The notes beneath the pieces were generated by a model, which did no database searches, was not told the origin of the DNA, and saw only the letters and a list, made by a program, of their open reading frames with translations. Both the position numbers and the translations under genes were made by a program. Shown in pieces: positions 10,881 through 24,591 of a stretch of 64,000 nucleotides of DNA. Source of the stretch: Atopsyche davidsoni (Eukaryota; Arthropoda; Insecta; Trichoptera; Hydrobiosidae); contig JAILWY010000008.1 of NCBI GenBank assembly GCA_022113835.1, forward strand, positions 5,236,001 to 5,300,000, read 5' to 3'. Position 1 is the stretch's first letter. Every line of letters begins with the position of its first letter.

Positions 10881-13500
10881 TCTAGATTACTCGATCTTAA
10901 GTGTATAACCATCGCACAAATTAAAGCTTTAACGATTATGGTATTTTTAAGTATATATTTTTTTGTAATCTAAACTTTTGATGTTTCTCTTTTTGTTATC
11001 GTTCCTCCAAAGCTCGCAGTATCCCCGACATACGTGGCTAAGCACCCAAGGCAGGGCTTTGCAGTATAATCTGTAACCGAACGAAAGTTAGGGCATGTCC
11101 TAACAAAGATAATCGGATTATCGGACATTTCGCCTTCTAGCCCACCCTGCACCTCACCCAAGGTATTTAGGTTTGACTCCCTGTATTCAACCAATACGGC
11201 ATTGTAATATTTCACAGAATTTGTGTTTAAAATAACACTTCTAGGTCAAATATAACTGCCGGTTGTGCTTAGTACGAAGAGACTTCTGTTTTGGATGTGC
11301 CGTTGATGAAAAAATGTATTGTATATAAATAACAATACAGCAAACTCTTGACAAGTTCACATCAGAAGAAGATACTCCTAAGTATCCTTTTACGTTGCAT
11401 AAAGAATTTAAAAAAATGTGTTTTATCAATGAATTGATACACAATAAGATTAATTAGAGTGCTAACTACAAGCCACAGTATTTTATTTAAAAAAATATAT
11501 TTAACATAACGAGTGTGAAACATTAAACGCTTGGATTCAAATCACTTATAAAGATAAGAAACCACAAAATAAGATGAAGGTTGTAAATAATTAATCATAT
11601 TAAGAAACAATATTTCTTATAATAAGTCCTATTTTCTTCTTTAAGGTAGTTAAACAAATCTTTACCACACAAAAAAAAACAAGTATTTTGGATACCTGAA
11701 AACATATCGCTAAATATAAAAAGCTTATTATAGTATAAAAACACTGTTGTTTTTATGCGACATGCGTGGAATTTAAAATTAAACCTCCACAGATAAAGCG
11801 ACACGCATTTACGTAAAAACATATTGTAAATACACGATTTTTTGTTAATATCTACAAATAAGTTTAACAAACAATAAGTCAATATGATCAAATAAACATA
11901 AATTAATTAAGAGGTACTCAAACCCATACCTTTACTGCTTTCGCATACCGCGATAACTCAACACCATAAGACGTGTGGCTTTAACATGTTGACAATTAAT
12001 ATTGAGTAATATTTATGAAAGGATTGAACAAAAATATACTGATGAGAATCCGAGATCCTCTGTCACTAAGCATGAATGTAAAGTAAACCATTGAAGAATG
12101 AATAGTTTTGATGGATTGCGTTTCCACTGGATACAGATGATGGGGGTGATCTAGTCAATAAGTGCCTGGTATTGCAGGCTTTAGTATGCTCAACAGCAAA
12201 CAATGCACAACCTTACAACAATACTTTCATGAAAATCGTAGTACTAAAAATTAAAAAAAAATACAAATTAAAATAATATGTTGAAACCACTCTTTACCAT
12301 TTTTTTTGCGTATATTGAATGCGGCGAGTATTCCGCTAAAATTTGATGACCTTGTCAAGAATGTTTTTTGTGTAATTTAAAAAAATAAGGGAAGTCAATT
12401 TTAATGATGAAAATACACTGAAAATCGAAATATCGTACACATTTATTGAAGCATTATCAAAAAACTTGTATATTCAATTTAATGTATCGTTTAAAATTTG
12501 AAAAACGGTTATTGTAATAGAATAAATCAATAAATGTAATGTTTTATTTGAATTATCAAAGATAAACATTTTTGCAATAAAATTTTCATTAGGGTCAAAT
12601 TATTAAAAATATTTTTTTGCTAAATCTCTTTTCACGTTAATTGATATTAAAGGAGATCTTGAGAATTCCATAACTATTAAAAAGTGCGGATTCTTGTGAT
12701 GGTGTAACCTAATTAAATGGGGAATTCTTAACTTTTATCTAATACTGTAGAGAATGCACAAAGCCTTCTCTCAACGATTATCTAGAATCGTAAGCTACTT
12801 ATTTTAATATGATTCACAGTTGACTATTTCTGAAAAGAGTCTATCACAAAAGGATTTCTAATTACCTTACAATTTCATTATATTTCCAGCAAATTCTCGA
12901 GATGAAAAAAAATCAGCAAGGAGAATATTTACTGAAAGAAAAATTGAATTTCTTTTATATTACTAAAAATATACACTCAATATTATTATTAAAAAAAAAA
13001 AAAAAAAAACATCACTATCCATGAAATAAATATTTATGCTGTGTAATATTTTATAACGCTTTTGTAATTATTTCTGAAATCCAATAACAAGCCTTTAAAA
13101 TAATTTTTAATGAACATTTTAAAACACATATTAATTATTATTCGCCTCATTATGTGAGCACAAATAAAATATTGAAAATTTATATGAAATAATTAATTCT
13201 ACAATTTGAATGGAATATCGGATATATTTTTTTCCATTAGTGAAAAATAATTACGAAAACATAATAAGAATATCAAATCAAAAGTAGGCACAAATATAAG
13301 CCAGATAATTGATAAAATATAATCTATTGGTTTTATGATTTCAATTCAAGCTTTTCAGTGACTATTTCTCAAAAACAAACAGAGATCTCTAATTATTAAT
13401 ATTTTATCAATATTTGTAATTTTTTTTTTATGTAACGAAGCCAATTGTATAAACTTGGTTAAACTACTGCTAATCCACGTTTACATTTGCGTTGAGTTAT
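10881..13500. other. Non-coding stretch; moderate-GC patch at 10.97-11.22 kb
   Basis: A patch at 10970-11215 is less AT-rich and open for 81 codons on the minus strand, but I recognise no domain and it is not flanked by splice or start context I can defend. The rest is A/T-rich. A 19-nt poly-A run lies at 12991-13009. No element of the window's repeat families is present. Confidence 0.5.
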
Positions 13501-13735
13501 CGTTCTTATGAAGGGTTCCTCTGGTGGAGGGTTTTGGTTCAAGCCGCCATTTTGTGACGCCATAATGACGTCATTGTTTCAAAATTTCGGAGCGAGTAGG
13601 AGGCTTCGAATGAATGCTCATCCCGCTCATCCCGTGCACGTATCGGTCATTAGCGAGCATCACACGTGCAACCCATACACGTGTATTTGTAGCATTACAA
13701 GAGACACTGGGAATGATGATTGTGAATGATCAATT
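13500..13735. other. GC island with CRE and YY1-like motifs
   Basis: This is an abrupt rise in G+C within AT-rich flanks. It contains GCCGCCATTTTG (YY1/Pho-like, near 13544), the 12-bp palindrome AATGACGTCATT (13564-13575) with a full cAMP-response core TGACGTCA, and several ACGTG E-box halves near 13635-13685. The plus strand is open for 73 codons, but the peptide shows no domain and repeats such as HPAHP. A regulatory or conserved non-coding role is inferred from motif content only. Confidence 0.3.
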
Positions 13736-14470
13736 AGCTATTGGTTATTATTTTATATATAAATAATATTTCAAAAAATTATTTCATTATTATAAAATTA
13801 TTTAAAAAAATACTGAGTGTATTTGTTACATAACTGATTAGTCCTTGTAACCTCACAAACTTGTTTCTGAGCAGTTAGTTGTTAGGAAATCATGAAATCG
13901 TAAATGCGTACTTTATATAATGTCTTATAATTTATTAGAATACATACTTATTAGTATGTATACGAAGATCAGTTATTGATGAAACTGTTACGGACAAAAT
14001 GAAATATAACTAAAACTTTTCAAACACAAATCAAAAATATTTTTAAGAAATCCTTTTTAAATGATACAATAGTTTATTTTTATTTATGATAAAATAATAT
14101 TTCAGTGATTTTTTTATCTATGTATCACTTGTGATTAACTAGATATGATATATATAAAAAATAATTCTTATTAACGTTATAATCATATGCAAATATCTTC
14201 ATTGGGTGCCTCTTCTCGGTGGAGGTTGGCGATCATTTCATTGAGCATATATTTATGGTGACCCAGATTTCATGGTTTTCTAATGTAGAATAGTATAGTG
14301 AGTGTCCGGGTCTTTATAATAAAAGCTTTTTAGTAGTTTAAAAGTAAGTTTCTTTAATATTAAAAATATTTTGAAACCGAGGTTAGCAAACAATTATAAG
14401 CTTAGGTAACCTATTTCAACAAGGCGATGCTTATTATTAATTCTCATCGCGAAAAGTTTTCAAAGCTCAT
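13736..14470. other. AT-rich non-coding stretch, nothing recognised
   Basis: A/T-rich sequence with no open frame above 60 codons and no repeat shared with the rest of the window. Confidence 0.6.
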
Positions 14471-14765
14471 ACAAAACAATAAGAGCCTCGCGACCGCGCG
14501 ACAACTGCATTTACATAGTTCCGGGTTCCGGCAAACCGGAAACTGGGATTTTAGAAAGGCAAGCTGAATATAAAAGTTCGGGAGGCTGTGGTCCTGTCCG
14601 GGCGGGTCAGACATCACTTACAATGCAAATGCCGCAGGACTGTGCCGGCGAAGGGCGGCGCGTGACGGGAAATTGCTTTTTAAATTCAATTTATACTGCA
14701 TATTTATATTACTTGGTGTGCTCTGGCGAAAATATCACATAGCGACACGGACTCTGGATGAAATT
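14470..14765. other. GC island with octamer-like motif
   Basis: This GC-rich block includes CCGGGTTCCGGCAAACCGG, a hairpin-capable stretch, then TCCGGGCGGGTC, and an ATGCAAAT octamer (POU-type) near 14622. The GC content falls back to background on both sides. No long open frame is present. I read it as candidate regulatory or conserved non-coding DNA; motif matches alone are weak evidence. Confidence 0.25.
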
Positions 14766-17700
14766 AATATAAAAAAACCGAGTCGGTTAGTATTCTATTG
14801 TGCTCATTGTCTGTATTAAAGAGTCGTTGGTTGTTTGCTTATAATTCATATCAAACTACTGTATCGAACTTATCTTCATTGTTGTTGTTAAAACGAGAAT
14901 TTTCTATTGAATTTTTTTTTTTTACATAATCAATAATTTAATACAGGATATACAATTTATTGCAGCTAAAGTCTTTTGAATAAAAAAGGGATTTTGTAAT
15001 TTAATTTATTTGGATAACACTGTGAGCACTATTCAATGCTTTTATATATAAAATATATAAGTTTTCAAACTAGTTAGAAATAGTTTAATATAACATATCA
15101 ATCTCTTAATCTTATTGTTAAATATGAATAAATTATTAAAACTGTTTTATCTAATAATTTAGGTATATCTTTCTAGACATTACAAATAATTTGTTTAATT
15201 TTTTTAATGATCTTAAAGTGCCGCCTCTGTTTTCGACATTTTCTTGTGAAAAGTCGGGAGCATTTAATAATGCGCTGCTCTAGCTTTAATACCAATATCG
15301 ATGGAAATTCATGCGGAAACTTAAGATTGTGAAAAATATGATCTGGACTGCTTCGTGTGGGTCGGGGTGGAGCCAGAGGCTAATTGTGGGGGAGGTTTGA
15401 ATAAAATTCCCCATGATATGTAAAGTTTACAGTGTACATTTGCAGCAAGTGCATTCGAGAATATTCAATAAGAAATAATAGAATATTGGGAATCGATTAC
15501 CATCTTCTGATGCATGAACTCACTAAAATATTATTTTCCAAAGGCAAAGACTAAAAGATTCTGATGAGTTTTGTTTGTTAACGAAAGCTTCTTCAATCCA
15601 GTTTTACGGGCTACCTACTTTTATAACTTTTTCAGTATATATGACATCACTTACAAACCAAATTAAAAATTAGCTTCTAGTCACTCGGCTATTTATGTTA
15701 TTATTTTAATGTGGGTAATTACAAATTTAAGTAATAACTGATGGATTCGTTTATTTAAATATAAAATAATTGATTGATTGACAAATTATGAAATATTTGT
15801 ATTATTAACCCAATTGTTAATTTATATCATTAACCATTTAAAAAAAAAAATTCAAAGCCACGTATTATACAAATCATCATTAAATATTTTCAATGGATGT
15901 CTTAAGGTGTGATTGTTTGTTTTAAAATAAATAAATTAATATCTTTAGGCTTAATAAATTAGACAAATAAAAATTCAGGTGTCAATCGAAATTGAGGATC
16001 TGGCCAAAGATCAAATATAGAACTACGTTAGACTTAAATCTAGAAACAACTAATCTGAGAACTCAAAAAATATAATTAATTTAATTTTGACTAAAAAAAA
16101 ATATTTTTACGATATAACAATTTACCAAACCTTATCTTAATCACATAAAAACAGCGGGAATCTTAAACTCGTTAAATTTTTTATCCCTTAAGAACCGAAA
16201 GATGGGCTACTTACATTGCAATAATTCTACATTATTGCCAATCTAAAAAAAGGCTTTATTGCGCACTTAAAGGGTGTTTTTACAGGAAAAGTTAGAACTG
16301 CAATTTTCAGCGTGAAAAATGCTAGAAATCTTATTTTATTATTCCAAAGCGGCGTTTACATAACACGCCTGTAATGGGGTCGGTACTTAACGATAAGAAA
16401 TATGTCCGAAGTTTACCTTCCCGACTGAAAACTTCAGGGATTTCAAATGCATCAGACTACTGAAAAAGTGCATGTATAACAAACACCGAAAGTTTTAAAA
16501 TTATCTGTAGATTGAGAAGACTCTTACGAACCATAGTATTTCAGCTCAAATAGGAGTACAATCAAATTCTATTATGTTCAATTTTTTTAAAACATGTTAT
16601 TTTTTTATAAAACTGCACGAAAGTGTGAAATAAAAAGCAGAAATAGCACTCAAAATGATCAGATCAGAACGACAAAATAATATCAAGTATTATAAGTATT
16701 AAGATTTATTTGTAGGAAATACACATTAATCCCAAAGATATTCCAGCAATAAAATATGTATACTTAAGTGGCGTGCGGTATAATTAATATTTCAAGGCTT
16801 CAAAATAATATTTAAAACAAATTTTCTCATATGCACAAAATAATCACCCGATCGAATTAGTAACCGTAAATATTTGAGCCTAGATTTTTTGACATGTTTT
16901 TCTTAGACTTATTGAGTATTTGTATATATTTTTTTTCTTCAAGGAAGAACTACAGACACGTTTGACCTTCTTCCTGCACCTCATGGGAGGCTGCAGCTAT
17001 TTCCGATCCATTTCCCATAAAGTGGGACAACTGCCCCACGAGACGAGCATTTCTCGGATGCTTTCCGCATAGCTACTCGCCCTGGTCAACGAAGGGCAAG
17101 ACCGCCAGCACATATTTTACTTATTAAATTTAATATAAACGTCTTTTATCCGACGTGAATATGAAATTTTGGTTCATCTTTGATAAGTTTAATAACCCGT
17201 GCAATATTTTAGTTATCGATTTGAGCAAAAAACCTACTCGTTTCATGTGTTTTCATTTACTGATAAACCACAGTTTTTTTTACACCGACAGCTAGAGAAC
17301 TTATTGCAGCCAGATTTAAGAAATTGAATAGATTAAAATTAAGCGTTTTATGTGTAAAATGCTTGACACCAAGCTAAATATCAATTTTTGAATACTTTAC
17401 AAGCGTGCACTCCGTATAGTAAAATAATAATTTTTATTTGTATATTTAGTTTGACTAAATTTTTATTTTAAAAATGATTTAGCAACTTTTATCTATTACT
17501 ATTAAATACACAAAAAGGTTGATTTTTTTGTATTGTCTAGTTCTTTAGTTTGTTAATAAAAATAGTAGCTTTATTTAATAAGTGTTTAAACTAAACAAAA
17601 TATTGATTTACGTTGTTGAGGTGCAAAGAACTATTAGAAAATCAAAACTTACATTTAAAATAAAACAAGAAATAAAAACAATTACCATTTGCTCCTTTCG

Positions 17701-17960
17701 AGCTTTCGCTCGTAATATTCCTGTCAGCTCCTGTCACTTTTTTTCACTATTTTTTGTACCGTGAAAAACAATTTCAGGAACATTACAAAGCTTTGATGTC
17801 CGTTGATTGGCACTAAGCAATGAGTTTCAGCAGGCTCGAGGTTTTACGAAAACTGTTCAGCTTTGCAAGCATATAAATAAAACACATCAAACATCAAACT
17901 CTATTAATTAATTTTGTTTTTAAAATCGATTTAAACAACGAAGATTTTCTCATTTTTTTC
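14766..17960. other. AT-rich non-coding stretch with one GC patch
   Basis: It is mostly A/T-rich. A GC-richer patch at about 16960-17105 has partly self-complementary sequence and is not related to F1, F2 or S. Smaller patches occur near 15340-15410 and 16340-16440. Frames here are at most 60 codons and unremarkable. Confidence 0.5.
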
Positions 17961-17964
17961 CGTA

Positions 17965-18050
17965 AAATAAAGAGGATTTGAACCCAACCTCTACGGTTAT
18001 CGTGACTTGGTGCGTATTGCCAGTGAAACTGCTTTGCCACTGAATCTGAG
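17965..18050 (-). repeat. Possible tRNA-derived SINE fragment
   Basis: On the minus strand the segment reads CAGTGGCAAAGCAGTTTCAC, which resembles an A box. About 50 nt later comes GGTTGGGTTCAAATCCTC, containing a perfect GGTTCAAATCC B box. The spacing fits a tRNA-derived RNA polymerase III promoter. However, the T-arm region forms an AGAGG/CCTCT hairpin and not a normal T arm, so this is not a functional tRNA. No second copy was found to confirm a family. Confidence 0.35.
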
Positions 18051-20640
18051 AGAGAATTTGAATTATAATATATAATAAATGTGCAAAAAAGAAGAATCTA
18101 AGTATTTATATAATAATATGAAAAAAAAAATCAAGCTTTATTGTCGTAAATTCAATTCATGTATAAATCATTTAACGTATTCAAATATTTTCTCCCCTCT
18201 TAATTTTTTAAATATATATATAAATATATTCGTCCAAAAATAAAATTTATTGTACTTAGAAAAGTCTCTATCGTTTTAATGAAAGCTGAAATGTAATACA
18301 AAACAATCCTATGAGAATTTTTAAATATTACTTTCACTACCCAAAATACAGTGTGGCCTTTAAAACAAGTTCTCTCCCGATGATTACAATAAATCCTTTT
18401 TGTTTCGACTCTTAGCCGTGGGCGTTACGAAGTCTTTGATTAAATTTTAAAAATTTATATTGAAATCTTCTCTTATAATTTCAACAAAAGAATTTTCGTT
18501 TTGGGGCTTCGGCTCCAATGTTTAAAGTTTATAACTAAATATATGTTGAACAAAAAATTCCTGCTTTTTAAATATTGACTACAAGCAAAACATTTTATTT
18601 ATGATTGTGTTATTTTAAGAATTTTTCAGCTGTATTAAATAATTTATTTTAAAGGTCACTTTGTTTTATTTTTAATCTAAGAATGTCATTTATAATCAAA
18701 ATGATATGTAATATAATATTAAAAATTAATCTTTGAATGTAATACGTAATTTAATACGTTATTTATTATCAAAAATGAAATATCTTCATTCAGGTATTTT
18801 TTCGTCCACTTCTCGTATTTGTAGACAATAAATTCGGGTAGTATGTAAACATTAAATATAAAATGCTTTATCCAGATTGAATAATTATATACTTTTATAA
18901 CATTGATGGTCAAATTTATTTTTTGCAGGCGTAATTATTATTATTGTGATAGTAACATGTGCTTAAATACAAACTTCACTGATAAAGTCATTAGGAATTT
19001 TATTGGTTTTTTTTTTCAGCAGGAGATCATAGATACAAGTATTGACATTTTAGCTTAAAAATATATTATAAATGTTGGATGATCATAATTCTGAGAATAA
19101 TTAATATTTATTCGTAGAGTATATATTCGTAGAGAACTAGTCATTGAAAGGGTTGATGATAGCTAAATCAGTATTTTAAAAATAAATTGTAATATTTTTT
19201 TTACTTTTATTTGGTGAGTGTATAATATTAAAACAAATTTACCTTCTAAGATAAAACAACACATGATTTCTGAATAAGACCATACTGTAGTTCTAACTGG
19301 ATCTTCCAGAAGTGGTGCGCCTGAAGTTTGCAAACACAGATCTTTATGCATTTCAACAAATATTAAAAACCAAGAGAGGAACATTGCGACAGATGCAAAT
19401 GGTGTCGCTTGTGTTTTCAAACAACGTGGGAATTCACGCCGTGTGATGTGTTTAACATGAAATTTGCCAGAGTAATTGTATAGCGCACCGTGAAAATCCC
19501 GGAAAGCTTTAAATACTTTTAAAAAAATCTAGAAGTTTTTTCATTTGGATCACATATGCTAAACAATAATATGAATTAAAAAAAAATATGAGATAAAACC
19601 GAAAATACTTGATGTTGATAGTATTAATATATAAATTTTGTTAAAACCATTTTAACCCCTTAAACAATTTATGAAATAAATAATGACAAACTTTTTTTTA
19701 TAATCAATGTGTTATAGACATAAATATATTGAAAAATTTCTATACATTATATTGTTAAAATTAATGTAGTTTCATCTTCAAGACTTTTTGTCTGGCTGCA
19801 GTATTTACACGATTCTATAAATAGCAAAGGTTTTCAAAACACTCCGAAACAAATAACAGAAAACGTAAAGTTGAAATCTTCTTTACAGGCTTTTGTAAAT
19901 CTAAAAGGTTTTCCAGTGCAGGTCCGAACTGAGAAAATAGTGCAGCGTGACAGTTAGTTGGTGGCGTCTGCAAATTTAGGGGTCCACATTAAAGAGATAA
20001 CTTCATTTTCCACTGTGGGTCTGTGGGAATTTTTTAAATGAGCGCGCAGAGTTACTGACTGAGCTTAGCAAAGCTATTTTAAAACATTTTAATTTAATAT
20101 TTTTTAAAAAAAAAATTCCGGGTTACATTGAAAGGTGAAAAAAATACGACGTAATTGGAATAATATTATTTGGAACACAGGAAATAATTAGTAATTATAA
20201 ATAGAAGGCTTTGAAAAAGTAGAAAAAAAAACGGTTCGTTGACATTTGGAAAATAATACGTAATAGGTTAAGGACTATTTTTGGAATTGGCTTACGGAAT
20301 AGGCTCGTGTTGATTATAAGTTGTAGAAATATTTTTGGGATAAATAAAAATTTAATAAGCTATTAAACAATTGTATCTCATAGCTCACGGGGTACGTTAA
20401 AATTTTTTTAATAAAAATCTGTCTTTGAATTATGCAAAAAATAAATAACACATCTTTTACAAAGTTAAAATGCTGAATGCGTAAAATTTCAACCCAAATT
20501 ATCACTGCTAGATTTGTTTTACAAATATTATATTTTGATAAAAACGTATGCACTAACAATCAGTTATAATAATTAGCCACTTTGATACAGTAAAATGTAC
20601 AAAGCATATTTTTTTTGGTAAGACGCCACAAACCAATCAT
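18051..20640. other. AT-rich non-coding stretch, no gene seen
   Basis: The sequence is A/T-rich. An 85-codon minus-strand frame at 19163-19420 begins with a hydrophobic run (ASVAMFLSWFLIFVEM), but it has no homology I recognise and its codon content follows background composition, so I do not call it a gene. No repeats shared with the rest of the window were seen. Confidence 0.55.
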
Positions 20641-20644
20641 GAGT

Positions 20645-20905
20645 TTTCATTTTCAGTCCGGACCCTTGCGTGGCCGCCTCGAGGTGATGATGGATCTGAG
20701 AAGTTGGTTACACGCAGCCTCCCCGCCACCCCGTCAATATATTTCCTGCGGTGGGGGCAACTTTTGATCTCGGGGGTGCTCTAAAGACAATGCTGCACGT
20801 TAAGACTCACACCTGACGGGCCAGCATGGCGTCTGCTCTGACTGGATTGAAAAGTGACGTGGAAATAAACGTTATTTGTTTCTAACCTCCTTGCTCTCCC
20901 GTTTC
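20645..20905. other. GC island, candidate conserved non-coding DNA
   Basis: This is a sharply bounded GC-rich block that includes CTCCCCGCCACCCCGTC, a CACCTGACGG E-box context and AGCATGGCGTC. It has no long open frame and no similarity to the repeats in the window. It could be an exon-less regulatory element or a decayed unknown transposon. I cannot separate these from sequence alone. Confidence 0.25.
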
Positions 20906-21176
20906 TGTTGCTTGTGCATGGCTGCCATTCGGTGATGGAGTAGTGGACTTAAAAATGATTGGAGTACGTAGAGTGAGTATCAGATCTAAACGCCAGAGCT
21001 TTGTAAAAAAAGGATTACATAAAAATGCTATAGGGCAACAGCAATACGCATACTTTTCCTTCCAATTTAAAACTGCGGCGTAGAAGGACCCGGGGACCTA
21101 CTACACTATTTTCCCTTTAAAAAACCATGGGCACTGGCTCAGCATGCTCAGTGAAACGGTTACCAATATCCTCTGA

Positions 21177-21332
21177 AGGAATTCAATATTTTTGACAGAG
21201 AGTACTTGGTGGAATTCCATTTTAATATTTTTGAATAAAATACTTGAGTGATTTTCCACATTTTGTATGTGTTTTGTATGTATGTGTACAAAAATGTGGA
21301 AAATCACTCAAGTATTTTAGTCAAAAATATTG
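21177..21332 (+). repeat. F1 foldback element, core-deleted copy
   Basis: From the left, the tail starts at GAATTCAATATTTTTGACAG, contains GAGAGTACTTGGTGGAATTC and leads into arm 1 (21226-21267). A spacer of about 20 nt rich in GTATGT follows, then arm 2 (21287-21330), the near-perfect reverse complement of arm 1. The hammerhead-like core present in other copies is deleted here. The element is flanked by the 11-bp direct repeat ATATCCTCTGA (21166-21176 and 21333-21343), an excellent target-site duplication. Confidence 0.85.
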
Positions 21333-21833
21333 ATATCCTCTGAGTTGAGACACTTGATATGTGAGGAGGTATGTGAGCATCTCAATAAACGAATATTTAT
21401 CCTGGGTCAGTCTTATTATTCGGCTGTATTCACTTTGTCAAATTTGCATTCAATGTATATTAAAACATGACCTAAATATGTTTTTTTTCTATTTTTTACG
21501 CATTACGTGCAAGACTCATTCATTTGTGACGCTTTTTAAGTATTCTCCTATAAAGCCACGTTTCAAACGCTTTGATATTTTGCACGGTTGCTGCCTCAAG
21601 TATCCAGGTCCTACCTCTATAAAGAAGCATTAATGAAACGAAGCACATACAATAACTTAAAATAAAGACGTGCCAAATATATATTTATATATACATTCTG
21701 TTCTATTTATACTATAGAATCGTTTGTAAGATAAAACCGATGCCTTGCCACAAACCTACCTCGAATCTTCAATCAACTCGTGCTGTTGCTAGGCCTGAGT
21801 TCACAGTGAACTGATAACTGGGGTTGTTGGAGA

Positions 21834-21874
21834 AGCGCTGAAGTACTGAAACGCTGAAGTGCTGAAGCGCTGAA
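21834..21874. repeat. Short GCTGAA-type minisatellite
   Basis: Five imperfect units of about 8-9 bp built on GCTGAAG (variants ACTGAAAC, GCTGAAGT, GCTGAAGC) lie in tandem. It is GC-rich against its surroundings. Its origin is most simply replication slippage. Confidence 0.6.
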
Positions 21875-23600
21875 CAGATTTTGCCATGTACCGAATTGTT
21901 AATTGTTTGACGTTTCCGGAGTTGATTGAAGCTCTCAAGCAATAATTGGCTTATAAAGTTCTTATACAAATACTTTACATCAAAGAGAGCTTTGAGTGGT
22001 ACAGGCGAAATATTATTTTACTAGAGTTATTGTTTGTTTTGTAAAACGATCATTAACAAATTAAATTGGTTCTTTATGATATCTGATCTTGAAAATATAT
22101 ATTTTGAACATATTTATTTTTATGTATCTTAATAATTTTGGATGGCCAATTAAAATTATGTTATCACATTGCTCATAAGTAACGATGGTTTATTTCCATC
22201 ACGGTTTTAGTATTTGAGGATTTCGCAGATATTTATGGCAAAGCGACTTCATTACACAGCAATTTGAACATCGGTCGGGGTTTGTGTAAAACAGCCAACA
22301 AACCTTGTTTTGCTTGACTTATTGCTATATTGTAATATTCTAGTACTTATTCAAGAATAAATCTTAAACTATTCAACATTAATTGCATTAAAATATATTT
22401 TTTTTTTACTATGAATTTTGATATTGATTTATTTTACCACAAATTTCTCTCCTTACACATTTATTTTTAAGGATGAAAAGTGATTATGTGTTAACGCGTT
22501 TGTTTATTAAATTAATAGAAATTTAATAAAATTATATATTATCATTTATATTCACTATAAAATCTCATTGTTGTTCATAAAGCCTCTCATATTTTTATTT
22601 AAAGTAGCCATCAAACATATTAACATCAAATCTTTTGTAAACTCTTTCAATGTAACTTATTTTATTTGATTTTTTATTTAAAAAAAACATTTCAATATCT
22701 TGAGTGATTTTTTAATAAATTTATAATGGTAAAACTTTTAAACATTCGTAATTTATTTTATATATATATACATATATTTGTATCAAGTCTTTAAATCAAA
22801 ATATAGGAAATGGTGTGGTGCCTTCTTGTTTATTCACGAGTTATAAGTTGTTTTAAATTTGGTTTAGTAGGGTATAATCTTAATTTGGTATCCTCTTGGA
22901 GTCCTTCAGCGGGGTTGGTGGAGCCGGTGTAAAACGAAGCCTTAATGATTTTTGTTGATGAATTTCAGGATAATGCTGAGCTTAAAATTACCGGAGCGGT
23001 GGAAAGCTCGTAAAACGGTCGTTTGTCAAAAACTCGAATGAAATCTTAACGTGAAAATTTGCGTTTGGGACTCATTTCACTCAAAACAATATGACTCTGG
23101 CAAATTGTTGAGGAAAGACGAAACTTTCAGCAGTGTAATTAAAATTTTAACGAAAACCTTTTTTTATAAGATTAACATAACTTATAACATCGCACAGTTT
23201 TAATAGGATCAATTAAAAATCGCCAATTTGTTTGAAAAAGAGCAACAAAAACTTTTGTAATTTACCAAATCTTATATCATATAGTATTATTTAAAACAAC
23301 ATTCACATTTTCAACATTTTTGAATAAAATTTACTCATTGAAAAACGTTTTAATATACCATAGATCATATTTTTTAGGTATGAGCATAATTATTTTATCA
23401 ACATTGCCTTCTTAAAATGGTATTTATATATAATAAAAACTGTATTGCTACCATAAATGTTCATATATTTTTGGCCCCAAAACAGAATCAGGTGTAAACC
23501 GTTAAAATTAAAAAAAAAAAATTTGATGTAATTTTAAAAGCAATATGTTATTCGTGTGTGGATTTTTTAGTTTATAAATATTTTTTGTTTTTTTTTAATT
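21875..23600. other. AT-rich non-coding stretch, nothing recognised
   Basis: The sequence is A/T-rich with simple T and TA runs. There is one slightly GC-richer patch near 22890-23110. There is no open frame above 60 codons and no repeat family member. Confidence 0.6.
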
Positions 23601-23608
23601 AAATAAAA

Positions 23609-23787
23609 TATTTTTGAGTAAAATACTTGAGTGATTTTCCACGTGTTCGTTTTTATTTGTGATGTTTTTATTTTTACCGGCCACAAATAAAAACAAACAT
23701 GTAGAAAATCACTCAAAAATTTTACTCAAAAATATTAAAATGCAATTCCACCAAGTACTCTCTGTCAAAAGTATTGAATTTCTTAAT
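23609..23787 (-). repeat. F1 foldback element, core-deleted copy in reverse orientation
   Basis: Arms at 23609-23662 and 23682-23734 are inverted copies (landmark TACTTGAGTGATTTTCCACG and its complement). The tail with GCAATTCCACCAAGTACTC lies on the right, so the element is reversed relative to the copy at 21.2 kb. A remnant ACCGG near 23676 marks where the hammerhead-like core was lost. Flanking AAATAAAA repeats (23601-23608 and 23788-23795) may be the target duplication, but the site is low-complexity. Confidence 0.8.
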
Positions 23788-23879
23788 AAAATAAAAAGTT
23801 AAAAGCTTTATGGCAAAATTCTTATATTCCTAGACTGATTTGGCGCACTTTAAAATAAAAGCTCTTCAAAAGCTTTCCT

Positions 23880-24035
23880 CCCACTTAACTGGCTGAAGCG
23901 ACTCGGATTCGAACCACACGCGGCCATGTCTAAAATTACTCCTCGTTACGCGGTGCAAGAGGACGTGCAGCACTGTCATCGGAAGCCAGCATCCCCCAGG
24001 GTTGCAACGCCGGACCATTTATCATGTGAATTTCC
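23880..24035 (-). repeat. Possible SINE or tRNA-like GC patch
   Basis: On the minus strand a perfect B box, GGTTCGAATCCGAG, ends a GC-rich 150-bp block. No convincing A box or cloverleaf could be built upstream. It may be an old tRNA-derived SINE. Alternatively it is an unrelated GC island with a chance B box. Confidence 0.3.
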
Positions 24036-24591
24036 TGGCAAGTTAGTGGACATTTGTTTTGTACCCACCGTGTAGCTGAGTGCCTTGCTTTTCATGCTAT
24101 GAAACATTTCAAATGTGTGTCTTGTGTTTTCAAACACCGCGATCTTCACAACTATTTTTTTACGACGTTGAGCATATGTACAATTTTATTGACAGAAATT
24201 TATAAAACTAGAACTTATATTTTCAATTTATATCGTTGCTTAATACAGTTATAATTAGCGTGTTGTAAAATTCCAGTTTATTTAATGCTACGCAGTTAAA
24301 TTCATCTAAAATCACTCTGCATGAAAATTCCAAACAAGCATGCTAGCAAAACTGGCAGCACCAAATAAAAATAATCTAGAATTACATTTTATTAATATAT
24401 CACAACGTATTCCACAAGTCCTTTCAGTAAAAAATATCAAAATATAAAAAAAGTACAACCGGTTTACCCAACTGCTATATTTTGCTTGACTTCGTCCAGT
24501 TTTTTGAATGAATTTTTTTACGTGCGTTGTAATAGCATTAAATAGTTTGTCGTACCTATCGATGCCACAATTGTAACTCTACTGAGCAAAT

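Noticed and set aside
19163..19420. 85-codon frame starting with a signal-peptide-like hydrophobic run
   Set aside because: The hydrophobic start is followed by unremarkable sequence and an AT-driven lysine/isoleucine end. There are no cysteine pattern or cleavage features strong enough to call a secreted peptide.
23880..23950. True tRNA gene suggested by a perfect B box on the minus strand
   Set aside because: No cloverleaf can be drawn around it: T-stem and acceptor do not pair and no A box is present at the right distance.
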